Translations under genes and position numbers: made by a program
The notes under the pieces: model-generated
What the model was told of the DNA's origin: nothing
The model's database searches: none
Seen by the model: only the letters and a program-made list of their open reading frames with translations
Part shown: positions 17,127 to 25,615 of the stretch, one piece after another
Position numbering within the stretch: the first letter of the stretch is position 1
Layout of the letters: every line of letters begins with the position of its first letter
Assembly: GCA_030426785.1 (NCBI GenBank)
Contig: JAUHXY010000009.1
Span: forward strand, 1 to 36,751
Direction of reading: 5' to 3'
DNA: 36,751 nucleotides
From: a bacterium
Lineage (GTDB): Bacteria > Planctomycetota > UBA1135 > GCA-002686595

Positions 17127-19106
17127 CTAGGAATCGAGAACGATGCCGTACTTCTCCAACTTGCGCTGCAGGGCAAAGCGAGAGAGCCCCAAACTGCGAG
17201 CCGCGCGGCTCTTGTTGCCGCCCGATTCTTTGAGCGCAGCTTCGATGGAGCGCTTTTCCAGGTCTGCCACAAGCTCACGGATGTCGCCCCCTTCTGCCGC
17301 CAGCAAAGCCGCCGCTTGGGCGGTATCGGAGCTGTCGCCCCGAGACCCTTCTCGCACGGCCAAGGATAGATGCTCGGGCAAAACCACATCGCTGGCGAGC
17401 ACCACTAGCCGGCGCATTTCGTTCTCCAGTTCGCGGATGTTGCCCGGCCAAACGTGGCGATCGAGCACTTCCAGCACCTCATGGGGCAGGTGCGGGACGG
17501 AGCGCTCGGCCTCCTTGGCCGCGCGGGCGAGCATATGCTGCGCTAGGAGGGGCACGTCCCCGCGCCGATCGCGCAGGGGCGGCAGCTTCAAGGAGAGCAC
17601 GGCGATGCGGTAGTACAGGTCTTCCCGGAACTTGCCGGCCGAGACGAGTTCTTGCAGGGAACGGTTGGAGGCCGCGACCAAGCGCACGTTGACCTTGCGC
17701 ACCTCCTCGCTGCCCAAGGCGCGCACCTCGCCCTCTTGGAGCACCCGCAGAAGCTTCTTTTGCATCTCCGGGCTCATGTCCCCCACCTCGTCGAGGAACA
17801 GGGTGCCCCCGTCCGCTTGCTCGAGCAGCCCGCGCTTGTTCTTGTAGGCGCCGGTGAAGGCCCCGCGCACGTGACCGAACAGTTCGGACTCCAGCAGGGT
17901 GTCGGGCAGCGCGGCGCAGTTTTCGGTCACGAAGGGCCGGGACTTGCGAGCGCCGTTGAAGTGCACCGCTCGCGCAAAGAGCTCCTTCCCAGTCCCGCTC
18001 TCCCCCTCGATCAAGACGGGCAGGTCGCTTTCGATAAAGCGATCGAGCTGGGCAAACACCGTCACCATCGCTTCGCTCGACCCGACGATCGAGGAATAGT
18101 CGTAGCGTCCCCGCTCACGATCCAACTCCGAGCGCACGACGTCCAGGGCGTTGCCTTGCTCTTGCACGCGCCGGCCGAGTTCCTCGTTGAGCTTCTCCAC
18201 CTCTTGGTGGGCGGCTTCCAAAGAGCGCGCTTTCTCCTTGAGGGCCTCGCGGATGCGCGCGTTGTGGATGGCGGTCGCGGCATGGGAGGCCAAGAGCTCC
18301 CCCGTTTCGATCTGGATCTCCCCGAAAGCTCCGTCGGTCAGGCGGTTGTCGATGAACAGCACGCCTTCGATACGGCCATCCACCGCGATCGGCAGCCCCA
18401 TGACGGAGCGCAAGCGTAACTCCTCAACGCTGGCCATCGCATCAAAACGCTCGTCCTGGGAGGCATCCACCGACACCAGTGCGCGCCCCTCGGACAACAC
18501 CTTGTTGACCAACCCCATGGACATGCGGCCTTGGGGAACCACGATGTCGCTTCCGTCGAATCGTCGGGCGACGCGGACCTGAATGTCTTCCAACTCTGCA
18601 CCGATCTGGTCCGGTTGATCCTCCAGCAAGACCAAGAAGCCGCGCTCCCCGCCAACCAGGGCCAGCGCCGAATCCACGATGCGACGCAGCAACGGCTGCA
18701 GCTCCTCTTCTTGGGCCAACGAGCGCGCGATGTTGGAAAACGTTCGCAAGCGTTCTTCGGGGCCTTTGGGTTCTACGGACAAAGTGTCCAACCCGGACAG
18801 AGAGGCCGCTTCCCCCGATGTGCCCTCCCAAGATTCCAGTACGAGGCGCACGCCCCCAATCTCGACCTGGTCCCCCACGCGCAGGCGGGCTTCGCGGGTC
18901 GGGCGGCCATTGATCCGGCTGCCGTTGGCGCTGTTTTGGTCGACGTACCAAACCTCTTGGCCGCGCAGCTCGACCCGGCCGTGATGGCGGGAGACCTTGG
19001 GCACCTTCAGGCTAATTTCGCATTCGGTGGCTCGACCGATGTGGATGGGGGTCTCGGAGAACTCCAAGGAGGAGGCGCCTTGGTCCTGATAGACTGTCCA
19101 TTTCAT
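17127..19106 (-). CDS. Sigma54-dependent transcriptional activator with FHA and GAF domains
   Basis: 659 residues from the ATG at 19106, which begins directly before the FHA domain; a frame continuing to 19253 adds 49 unlikely residues. FHA domain at ~20-90 with GRATECE, SRHHG and NSANGSRING, the set that binds phosphothreonine. GAF domain ~125-285, then a coiled coil ~285-335 and the AAA+ domain ~340-575: Walker A GESGTGKE (368-375), GAFTGA loop (415-420) that contacts sigma54, and Walker B GGTLFLDE (433-440). A Fis-type helix-turn-helix lies at ~628-655. It should open sigma54 promoters when a phosphorylated partner or a GAF ligand signals. The FHA domain suggests input from a Ser/Thr kinase such as the one at 1953-5321. 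Targets are unknown; I saw no -24/-12 promoter by eye. Confidence 0.95.
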   Translation of the reverse strand: MKWTVYQDQGASSLEFSETPIHIGRATECEISLKVPKVSRHHGRVELRGQEVWYVDQNSANGSRINGRPTREARLRVGDQVEIGGVRLVLESWEGTSGEAASLSGLDTLSVEPKGPEERLRTFSNIARSLAQEEELQPLLRRIVDSALALVGGERGFLVLLEDQPDQIGAELEDIQVRVARRFDGSDIVVPQGRMSMGLVNKVLSEGRALVSVDASQDERFDAMASVEELRLRSVMGLPIAVDGRIEGVLFIDNRLTDGAFGEIQIETGELLASHAATAIHNARIREALKEKARSLEAAHQEVEKLNEELGRRVQEQGNALDVVRSELDRERGRYDYSSIVGSSEAMVTVFAQLDRFIESDLPVLIEGESGTGKELFARAVHFNGARKSRPFVTENCAALPDTLLESELFGHVRGAFTGAYKNKRGLLEQADGGTLFLDEVGDMSPEMQKKLLRVLQEGEVRALGSEEVRKVNVRLVAASNRSLQELVSAGKFREDLYYRIAVLSLKLPPLRDRRGDVPLLAQHMLARAAKEAERSVPHLPHEVLEVLDRHVWPGNIRELENEMRRLVVLASDVVLPEHLSLAVREGSRGDSSDTAQAAALLAAEGGDIRELVADLEKRSIEAALKESGGNKSRAARSLGLSRFALQRKLEKYGIVLDS

Positions 19107-19239
19107 AGGGCGTGTCGGGGGGCAGTCCGCCCACGCGAGGGGGAGAAGGGCGGGATGTTCCGGACGAGGCGGTCCTAACACGGCAGCCTGCCCCCTCCCA
19201 CGATACCGGCCGCTACCCCCCAAGTTACACACCAATCGA

Positions 19240-19863
19240 ATGGAGCCAGGCAATCCGCAGCCCCCGTCTTCGAACGAGAAGGACCTCCCCAGGGGTCCCC
19301 AACCCGATCAACAGCCCCCGATGGCTGGAGGCTCTGGGATGGCGGAAGGCTCTGGAATTCCTGGGGGCTCTGGCCCGGCAGAGAAATCAGGGCAGGCTGG
19401 CCCGGCAGGGCAGCCCTGGTACCGGAATGGCCTGCGCTTCGCCTGCACGCAGTGCGGGCGCTGCTGTCAGAACCATGGCGAGTATGAGTACCTCTACCTG
19501 ACCACTGCCGATGTGCACGCCATGGCGGCGGAGCTGGGCTTGAGCGAAGCCGCCTTCCGCAGCCGCTACACCGCCCCTTCCGATGGCTGGACCATCCTGC
19601 GGGTGGAGGGCCCCCACTGCACTTTCCTAACCCCGGAGGGCCAGTGCTCGGTGTACGAAGCGCGCCCCATGCAGTGCCGTACGTGGCCCTTCTGGCACGA
19701 AAACCTGACCCGCGAGGCCTGGACCGGCCCAGTGCAAGCGATCTGCCCGGGTCTGAATCAGGGGCCGCTGCACTCGCGCGAAGAGATCGAACGCATCGCC
19801 GACGCGAACGAAACGTGGTACGCCACCGATGGCGGGCACGAACCCGCTGCGGAGCCGGAATAG
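19240..19863 (+). CDS. YkgJ-type cysteine-cluster protein
   Basis: 207 residues. The core begins with FACTQCGRCCQNHG (Cys69, Cys72, Cys75, Cys76) and continues with PHCTFL, GQCSVYEARPMQCRTWPF and AICPG. Together these supply the seven or eight cysteines of the zinc- or iron-chelating YkgJ (UPF0153) family, whose biochemical role is not firmly known. The first ~58 residues are not part of the family: they are Pro/Gly/Ser-rich and contain a three-fold 18-bp direct repeat (19327-19373) encoding GSG units. The true start may be internal, but no better ATG lies close to the core. It is transcribed divergently from the sigma54 activator, 133 bp away. Confidence 0.85.
   Translation: MEPGNPQPPSSNEKDLPRGPQPDQQPPMAGGSGMAEGSGIPGGSGPAEKSGQAGPAGQPWYRNGLRFACTQCGRCCQNHGEYEYLYLTTADVHAMAAELGLSEAAFRSRYTAPSDGWTILRVEGPHCTFLTPEGQCSVYEARPMQCRTWPFWHENLTREAWTGPVQAICPGLNQGPLHSREEIERIADANETWYATDGGHEPAAEPE
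19327..19373 (+). repeat. Three-fold 18-bp direct repeat encoding Gly-Ser-Gly units
   Basis: The core GGCTCTGG recurs with an exact 18-base period inside the N-terminal extension of the YkgJ-type gene. This gives a six-residue repeat of the form (G/A)(E/G)GSGxx, likely a flexible linker that can vary in length by slippage. Confidence 0.7.
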
Positions 19864-19916
19864 GTCCCGGCTCCCGTCCGCGTGGAGGACCCGCGATCAC
19901 GCAGGCCAGGAACGGT

Positions 19917-20738
19917 CTAGGCCCCGGTGAAACGCGGTTTGCGCTTTTCAGCAAAGGCGGCCAGCGCTTCCAAACGGTCCTGCGTCGGCAAAACCCGTTC
20001 GTAACAGCGGGCTTCGATCTCCAAACCCTCGGACTGGGGACACTCCAAACCCGCGTCGATGGCGTGCTTCGCGGCGCGCACGGCGACCGGACCGTTGCTC
20101 GCGATCTGCTCCGCTACCTCGCGGGCCATGGCGCCGAGCTGCGCAGCCGGGGCCACCCGGTTGACCAAGCCGATGCGTTCGGCCTCCGCCGCATCCAACT
20201 TGCGGCCGGTCAGGATCAAGTCCTTGGCGCGACTCTTACCGATCAAGCGCGGCAAGCGTTGGGTGCCACCCGCCCCGGGGATGATCGCGAGGGTCGTTTC
20301 GGTCAGTCCAAAGACGGCGCTCTCCGCAGCGACGCGCAAATCACAAGCCAGCATCAGCTCGGTGCCGCCCCCAAAAGCGAAGCCCCCCACCACGGCGAGG
20401 GTCGGCTGGGGCATGGCCTCCACGTCGTCCATCAGCGCACGGATGTTGCGCACGAAGTCGGGGACGCGTTCGGCGGGCATGGACTTGCGCTCCTTGAGGT
20501 CGGCGCCGGCGCAAAAGGCCCGCTCGCCAGCCCCCGTGATCAGGATGCAACGGACCGAGAGGTCTTCCCGCAAGCTCTCCAGCAAGGTCCGAAAGCGCCG
20601 CAAGGTCGGAAACGAGAGGCAATTCATCACCTCGGGGCGTTCGATCGTCAGGGTGACGAGATCACCCTCTCGCTGCATAGAAACGAGTTCGGGCTGGTCG
20701 GGGACGTCGGCGGGGAATTGGCTGGCTACGGTACTCAT
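19917..20738 (-). CDS. Enoyl-CoA hydratase, methylglutaconyl-CoA hydratase (AUH)-like
   Basis: 273 residues, crotonase fold. FCAGADLKERKSM forms part of the oxyanion-hole and CoA site. FGGGTELMLACD and GLTETTLAIIPGAGGTQRLP carry the two catalytic glutamates. The run ADLKER plus AIIPGAGGTQRLPR and the C-terminal PTxDRLEALxAFxEKRxPRF pattern are closest, from memory, to AUH, which hydrates 3-methylglutaconyl-CoA in leucine breakdown. A short-chain enoyl-CoA hydratase is the alternative. The start is the ATG at 20738; the same frame stays open far upstream to 21509, but that part overlaps the Kdo-kinase-like gene and is only its shadow. Confidence 0.88.
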   Translation of the reverse strand: MSTVASQFPADVPDQPELVSMQREGDLVTLTIERPEVMNCLSFPTLRRFRTLLESLREDLSVRCILITGAGERAFCAGADLKERKSMPAERVPDFVRNIRALMDDVEAMPQPTLAVVGGFAFGGGTELMLACDLRVAAESAVFGLTETTLAIIPGAGGTQRLPRLIGKSRAKDLILTGRKLDAAEAERIGLVNRVAPAAQLGAMAREVAEQIASNGPVAVRAAKHAIDAGLECPQSEGLEIEARCYERVLPTQDRLEALAAFAEKRKPRFTGA

Positions 20739-20833
20739 GGTTGCTCGCGGGCCAGGGTACGCTTTTCGCCAGGAGGCACCAAGGCTTGCTCCGGTCGCGT
20801 GGCACGAAGCGGCCGCTCCTACGGTCTTTGCCG

Positions 20834-21757
20834 CTAGGCCAAACCCTCGGGCGCCGGAGAGTCCTCTTCTCCAAAACGCGGCCGGTGGGCGGCCATGCGC
20901 GCGCGCCGCGCTTCGATGCGACGGGCCCAAGCGAACAAGCGCTGGCGCCGCTGGGACCGCGATAGGCGGGGGCCCTTGCGCTGCAGGTAGGCGCTCAACC
21001 AAGCCAATCGCGCCGCCGGCCCGACGGTTTCCGGGCAGGACAAAGCCAAAGCCGCAAGGTCCTTTTCCAACCAACGCCGGCGCAGCTTGGGCCGGACCAA
21101 GAGGCGCCCCACGTCGATCAGGCAGAGTGAACGGGCCTCCCCCGCCAACAACAAGTGCTGCAAGTACAGGTCCCGGTGCGCGGCCGGGTGCCCCTTTCTG
21201 GGGGCGTGCAAGCGCAACACGAGTTCCATCAAAGGGCCTCGCCGCACGCACCACTCTTGCGGGCGCGCTCGTAAGGCTGCGCGCAGGGTGGAGGTGTGGG
21301 GAACCCTTTCCATCACGACCAAGGAACGCTCTCCGCAGCGCCACCAGCCGATGGGCCGCGGTACGAGGACGCCCCGGCGGGCCAACTCTACGAGGCTGTC
21401 GAACTCCCGCTGTCCAGGACAGCGTCGATCCGGACGCCACCAGCGGCGGTACCAGCGTTCCCCGGTCAGCGGTCCGATGAAGCGTTTGATGATGACGGGG
21501 CGACCCCAACCATCGTCCGGGGCGCCCGTCCTATCCACCGCAAACGTCTCCCGACCTGGAACCGAGCGCAGCAAGGGCTGGGGCAGGTGTTCCGTCGGAC
21601 AGGTCAACCACCCTTGCGCCGCACGTCTCGCCTCGGCGCTGTCCTCTCCGGACGCCCAAGCCCCCTCACCGTTTCCTGAGGGATTCGGCCCAATGGGAAT
21701 CGGCCCGGAAGGATTTGGCGGGGAAGGATGGGCGGGGGTCGATCGCGGGCTGCGCAC
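20834..21757 (-). CDS. Kdo/WaaP-family lipopolysaccharide kinase-like protein
   Basis: Up to 307 residues. The C-terminal two-thirds show the small protein-kinase-like fold of LPS core kinases: VIIKRF (ATP lysine), VMERVP hinge, HRDLYLQHLLL (catalytic Asp in the HRD-like motif), LIDVGRL in place of DFG, and RRRWLEKDLAAL, a segment seen in WaaP and KdkA/InaA relatives. It probably phosphorylates heptose or Kdo of the LPS inner core at the cytoplasmic membrane face. This agrees with hldE, lpxK and lpxL nearby. The start is doubtful: the GTG at 21757 gives a Pro/Gly-rich N-terminus encoded by imperfect repeats (about 21680-21730). A TTG about 50 residues further in is possible. Confidence 0.75.
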   Translation of the reverse strand: MRSPRSTPAHPSPPNPSGPIPIGPNPSGNGEGAWASGEDSAEARRAAQGWLTCPTEHLPQPLLRSVPGRETFAVDRTGAPDDGWGRPVIIKRFIGPLTGERWYRRWWRPDRRCPGQREFDSLVELARRGVLVPRPIGWWRCGERSLVVMERVPHTSTLRAALRARPQEWCVRRGPLMELVLRLHAPRKGHPAAHRDLYLQHLLLAGEARSLCLIDVGRLLVRPKLRRRWLEKDLAALALSCPETVGPAARLAWLSAYLQRKGPRLSRSQRRQRLFAWARRIEARRARMAAHRPRFGEEDSPAPEGLA

Positions 21758-22124
21758 GGGGTCATGCTACTCGACGGGCCGCGGACCCGACAGCGACGCG
21801 AGCCCACCGTCCCCGCACGCCAAGCCGTCGCGCAGCTGCCCGGGGTTGCTTGGATGGGCGGCACCTAACGGTTCGTTCCAGGTAGGACTTTCGGACGCGC
21901 CGGCCACGCTTCTGTGGCGGATTCGAGACCGGTTTCGAAGCCTGCGTCCCGAAGCGAACAAATCCGCGGATGGGCGTGTTGCGCGAAGGGAGACATGGCA
22001 CCAATAAGAAGCGAAGGAACCCCTTGTGGGGCCCTGAATCCGGCTATCATGCTCGCCGAACATCCCTCCCCAACCCCTTGGCAGGCTCCCCTGGAGCGTG
22101 CAACCCAACCTCGACAGCGCTTCC
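21758..22124. promoter_or_regulatory. Divergent region upstream of gdh, with an 18-bp dyad
   Basis: No convincing gene in 367 bp. At 21922-21939 an 18-bp palindrome (TTCGAG, ACCGGT, TTCGAA) has one mismatched pair, about 190 bp before the gdh start. It looks like a possible operator. TATCAT (22045-22050) with TTGTGG (22024-22029), 15-bp spacer, is a weak candidate gdh promoter. Confidence 0.35.
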
Positions 22125-23411
22125 ATGTCTAGCGGACACGCCCTCGCCAACGATCCGGCGATGCAAGAAGAGTGCAACCCGTTTTTGTCCATGGCACGCG
22201 GCTTCAATACGGCCGCGGACCACCTGGAACTCGATGAGGGCTTGCGCGACGTCCTGCGCTCCCCCGATCGGGAATTGAAGGTTTCCCTGCCGGTGCGGAT
22301 GGACGACGGTCGGGTCAAAGTCTTTACCGGCTATCGGGTCCAGCACAACACCCTACGCGGTCCGTGTAAGGGCGGCATCCGCTTTGCCCCGGACGTGAAC
22401 CTGGATGAGGTGCGCGCCTTGGCGGCGTGGATGACCTGGAAGTGCTCGGTCGTCAACCTGCCGTTCGGCGGCGGCAAAGGCGGCGTGATCTGCGATCCGC
22501 GCACGATGAGCAAAGGCGAGCTCGAGCGTCTTACCCGCGCCTACACCATCGCCATCATGGACATCCTCGGTCCGGATCGCGACGTGCCCGCGCCGGACAT
22601 GAACACCAACGAGCAGACGATGGCGTGGATCATGGATACCTATTCCATGCACGCCCGTCGGACCACGACCGCGATCGTCACGGGTAAGCCCCTTTCGATC
22701 GGCGGCTCCCAAGGCCGCCGGGAAGCTACCGGCCGCGGCGTGATGATCAGCGCGAACCAAGCGCTCAAGATCGTTGGCCTGCGCCCCGAAGACACCCGCG
22801 TCGTCGTGCAGGGCTCTGGCAACGTCGGCGGCATCGGCGCTTTGCTGATGCACCAAGAAGGCTATCGCATCACCAGCCTGAGCGACATGTACGGCTGCAT
22901 CTACAACGAGAACGGCCTCGACGTGCCCGCGGTCATGCTGCACCTGAAAGAGACGGGTCGTCTGGAGGGCTACGCCGAAGCCGAACACATCGAGAGCTCC
23001 ACCCAACTGGAACTCGATTGCGACGTATTGGTGCCTGCGGCCACCGAGAACCAAATCACTTCCCGCAACGCGGATCGCATCCAAGCCAAGCTGATCGTCG
23101 AGGGCGCCAACGGCCCGACCACTGCGGTGGCTTCCAAGATGCTGGAGGATCGCGGCGTCGTGATCGTGCCCGATATCCTGGCGAATGCTGGGGGCGTGAC
23201 CGTTTCCTACTTCGAGTGGGTGCAAGACCGGATGGGCTACTTCTGGACACAAGAAATCGTCAACTCGCGCCTCGAGCAAATCATGGTGCAGGCGTTTGAC
23301 GAGGTGGCGGAGACCGCCAAGCGCTACCAAGTGGGCTTGCGCACCGCCGCGTACATCCTCGCGATCGACCGCGTTGCCACCGTCTACCGCATGCGCGGTC
23401 TGTTCTCCTAA
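22125..23411 (+). CDS. gdh: Glutamate dehydrogenase, catalytic
   Basis: 428 residues. It interconverts glutamate and 2-oxoglutarate plus ammonia. By comparison with the clostridial enzyme the active-site residues are all present: K82 in [10 protein letters not shown]106 in TWKC, K118 in GGGKGG and D158 in PAPDMNT (numbered from the ATG at 22125), plus the serine in VTVSYFEW. The Rossmann motif is GSGNVGG. The sequence belongs to the ~420-residue hexameric family. A GTG at 22098 would add nine residues, but GGAG is only one base from it; the ATG at 22125 is preferred. A second GDH-like gene follows after 24 bp, very likely in the same operon. Cofactor preference (NAD or NADP) was not determined. 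Confidence 0.95.
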   Translation: MSSGHALANDPAMQEECNPFLSMARGFNTAADHLELDEGLRDVLRSPDRELKVSLPVRMDDGRVKVFTGYRVQHNTLRGPCKGGIRFAPDVNLDEVRALAAWMTWKCSVVNLPFGGGKGGVICDPRTMSKGELERLTRAYTIAIMDILGPDRDVPAPDMNTNEQTMAWIMDTYSMHARRTTTAIVTGKPLSIGGSQGRREATGRGVMISANQALKIVGLRPEDTRVVVQGSGNVGGIGALLMHQEGYRITSLSDMYGCIYNENGLDVPAVMLHLKETGRLEGYAEAEHIESSTQLELDCDVLVPAATENQITSRNADRIQAKLIVEGANGPTTAVASKMLEDRGVVIVPDILANAGGVTVSYFEWVQDRMGYFWTQEIVNSRLEQIMVQAFDEVAETAKRYQVGLRTAAYILAIDRVATVYRMRGLFS

Positions 23412-23435
23412 GGCCGAACTCTGCCCGCTCGTTAT

Positions 23436-24779
23436 ATGGAATCCGCTCCGAACCAAGCAGACCCGGCCGCCGGCGTGGTGTCCGAAGAGACGGCTCCCGA
23501 TCGGGGGGCCATGCCCAACACTCCGATCCTCGACGAGGAGACCCCGTTCGCCACGATGATGGCGAGCTTCGACCAAGCGGCGAAGCGTTTGGGCCTGCGG
23601 ACCGAGGAATACGAAGTGCTGCGCAAGTCGGACCGCGAAATCGTGGTTTCGGTGCCAGCGTACCTCGATGACGGCAGTTTCCACGTCTTTGAGGGCTACC
23701 GCATCCAGCACAACCAAGGTTTGGGTCCCTTCCTGGGTCCCCTGCGTCTGACCGCCGACCTACGCATCGACGAATTGCGCGCTCTGGCGGCTTGGATGAC
23801 CTGGAAGTGCGCTCTGCTCGGCATCCCCTTCGGGGGCAGCGCGGGTGGCATTCGTGTGGATGCTTCCGCGGTCACCAACGCCGACTTGGAGCGTATCGTG
23901 CGTCGCTATACCGCCAACATGATGGGCGACGTTGGCCCCGAACGTGACGTGTTCACGCCGGACCTGTACGCGGACGAGCGCGTCATGGGTTGGATCATGG
24001 ATACGATCTCGACCCACCACCGCAGCACGACCTCGTCGGCGGTGACCGGCAAGCCCCTCCCCATGGCGGGCAGCATCGGCAGCCCCGATGCCGTTGCCCA
24101 AGGATTGGCGATCATCCTGCGGCTCGCCTGCGCCCACCAAGGCTTCGCGCGACGCACGAACAAGATCAACATCCAAGGCTTCGGAACGGTGGGCGGCAAC
24201 CTGGCCCGCATCCTGCACGAGGACGGACAGATCATCACCGGCATCGCGGATGTCGAGGGCGCGATCTACAACCCGAACGGCTTGGATATCCCTTCCCTCT
24301 TGGCCTACCGGGCCAAGCACGGACACGTATCCGACTTCTTGGGAGACTGCGAACACCTGGACAACCGCGAATTCATTACGCGGCCCTGCGACGTGCTCAT
24401 GCCTTGCGCCGTAGCCAACGCGGTGCACTCGGGCAATGCCGTGAAAGTGCAAGCCAAGATGATCGTGGAAGGCGCCCACGGCCCCGTTTCGCAACGGGCC
24501 GATCGCATCTTGGAGCAACGGGATATCCCGGTGATCCCCGATATCCTCGCCAACGGCGGTGGGGTTTTGCTTTCCTACTTCGAGTGGGTCCAAAACCGGA
24601 CGGGGCTCGGTTGGTTCGAGGAAATGGTGGCGACCCGCCTGCGCACCAAAATGCGCGAAGCCTGGAACGCGGTGCGCAGTGCCCAGGAGCAACACTCCAT
24701 TCCCATGCGCCAAGCCGCCCACCTGGTGGCCGTGCAACGGGTGGCCGAAGCGGACCAAGCCCGCGGCATCTTCGCCTAG
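23436..24779 (+). CDS. Glutamate dehydrogenase-like paralogue lacking catalytic lysines
   Basis: 447 residues, colinear with the GDH just upstream over the full fold. Two of the active-site lysines are replaced: GPxKGG has become GPFLGP (Leu100, codon CTG at 23733), and GGGKGG has become GGSAGG (Ala136, codon GCG at 23841). The latter is the catalytic lysine of GDHs. K124 (TWKC), D176 (FTPDLYAD), the VLLSYFEW serine and the Rossmann GFGTVGG remain. The fold and the dinucleotide site are thus kept while glutamate binding and catalysis should be lost. The frame is intact and well conserved, so it is not a decaying pseudogene. A regulatory subunit of a hetero-oligomeric GDH is the best explanation, as known for GdhA/GdhB of Thermus. 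The first ~30 residues are an extra acidic extension. Confidence 0.88.
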   Translation: MESAPNQADPAAGVVSEETAPDRGAMPNTPILDEETPFATMMASFDQAAKRLGLRTEEYEVLRKSDREIVVSVPAYLDDGSFHVFEGYRIQHNQGLGPFLGPLRLTADLRIDELRALAAWMTWKCALLGIPFGGSAGGIRVDASAVTNADLERIVRRYTANMMGDVGPERDVFTPDLYADERVMGWIMDTISTHHRSTTSSAVTGKPLPMAGSIGSPDAVAQGLAIILRLACAHQGFARRTNKINIQGFGTVGGNLARILHEDGQIITGIADVEGAIYNPNGLDIPSLLAYRAKHGHVSDFLGDCEHLDNREFITRPCDVLMPCAVANAVHSGNAVKVQAKMIVEGAHGPVSQRADRILEQRDIPVIPDILANGGGVLLSYFEWVQNRTGLGWFEEMVATRLRTKMREAWNAVRSAQEQHSIPMRQAAHLVAVQRVAEADQARGIFA

Positions 24780-25615
24780 CCGCGGCGCCGCAGGCTCCAA
24801 CCTTCTTTCACGTCCCACGCAAAGCGCAGGGCGGCGACGCACAAGACGCCGCCCATCAGGACTTGCGCCACGGCCGCTACGCCCTCCCAGTGCACCATCT
24901 GCACACCGAGGATCGCTCCGGCGAATGCGCCAACGGCCAGCCAGCCTCCCGTTCGCTTGTCCAGCTCGCCGCGGCGCGCATACAGCCACAAGGAACGGGT
25001 CGAGATGATAGCCGCCACCGCCATGCTGGTGGCGCGAGTGCCGAGGTAGCCGATTTCCGGCACCAAAAACAGCAGCCCGGGCACCATCACCAATCCGCCA
25101 CCGATTCCTAGCAACGGAACCAAGATGCCAGCGATGACGCCCACCCCGACCACGGAAGCATAGTCGCCCCACAGGAGCTCCACGTCTTGCGCGCTCGGAC
25201 CGCCCCCACCACCGAGCATCACGCGCAAGCCCACCACGAGCAAGATCACGACGAAGGCCAACTTCAACCAGTGGATCGGAATGCGCGGCACCAACAGGAA
25301 GCCGATTTGGTTGCCCAACAAGGCCGTCACGGTGAGCACCGCTACGAGGCCCAGATAGATGGAATTGTCTTCGTGCAGCGCTTCCGTCAGACTCGCGAAG
25401 ACCGTGCCGGTTGCGACGGTGCACAGGGAAACCGCCACGGCGCGGCGCAACCCGAAGCGGAAGCCATAGTGGGCCAATGGGGTGGTAAACAGACCGCCAC
25501 CGATGCCGCACAGGGCACCCAACGTCGCGATGGCCCAACCGCACAGGCTCAGGATGGGCGCGGGAACGAAGCGCTCCAGCGGTCCCGGTAGGGTGGGATC
25601 TTCGACCGCGCTAAT
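24776..25615 (-). CDS. TauE/SafE-type (TSUP) membrane permease
   Basis: About 279 residues with roughly eight membrane segments in two halves. Each half carries the Gly-rich signature of the family: ALCGIGGGLFTTPL in the first, PLLGIGGGLVMVPGL in the second. Members export or import sulfite, sulfoacetate and other small organic or sulfur anions; the substrate is unknown here. The start is unusual. There is no ATG, GTG or TTG between the hldE stop (25611-25613) and the first membrane segment. An ATT at 25615 lies 5 bases after a GGGAGG and overlaps the hldE stop, so I propose it; an upstream start inside hldE cannot be excluded. Its stop codon shares CTAG with that of the converging GDH paralogue. 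Confidence 0.8.
   Translation of the reverse strand: MSAVEDPTLPGPLERFVPAPILSLCGWAIATLGALCGIGGGLFTTPLAHYGFRFGLRRAVAVSLCTVATGTVFASLTEALHEDNSIYLGLVAVLTVTALLGNQIGFLLVPRIPIHWLKLAFVVILLVVGLRVMLGGGGGPSAQDVELLWGDYASVVGVGVIAGILVPLLGIGGGLVMVPGLLFLVPEIGYLGTRATSMAVAAIISTRSLWLYARRGELDKRTGGWLAVGAFAGAILGVQMVHWEGVAAVAQVLMGGVLCVAALRFAWDVKEGWSLRRRG

Noticed and set aside
16498-17233. Possible small genes in the gap after protease 2 (frames of 85-191 codons on both strands)
   Set aside because: They run through terminators, A- and T-runs and hairpins, have no ribosome-binding site, and their products look random. Structured RNA explains the region better.
22353-25544. Two long minus-strand frames (454 and 594 codons) over the GDH pair
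   Set aside because: Antisense shadows of two conserved GDH-fold genes; no domain and unlikely composition.
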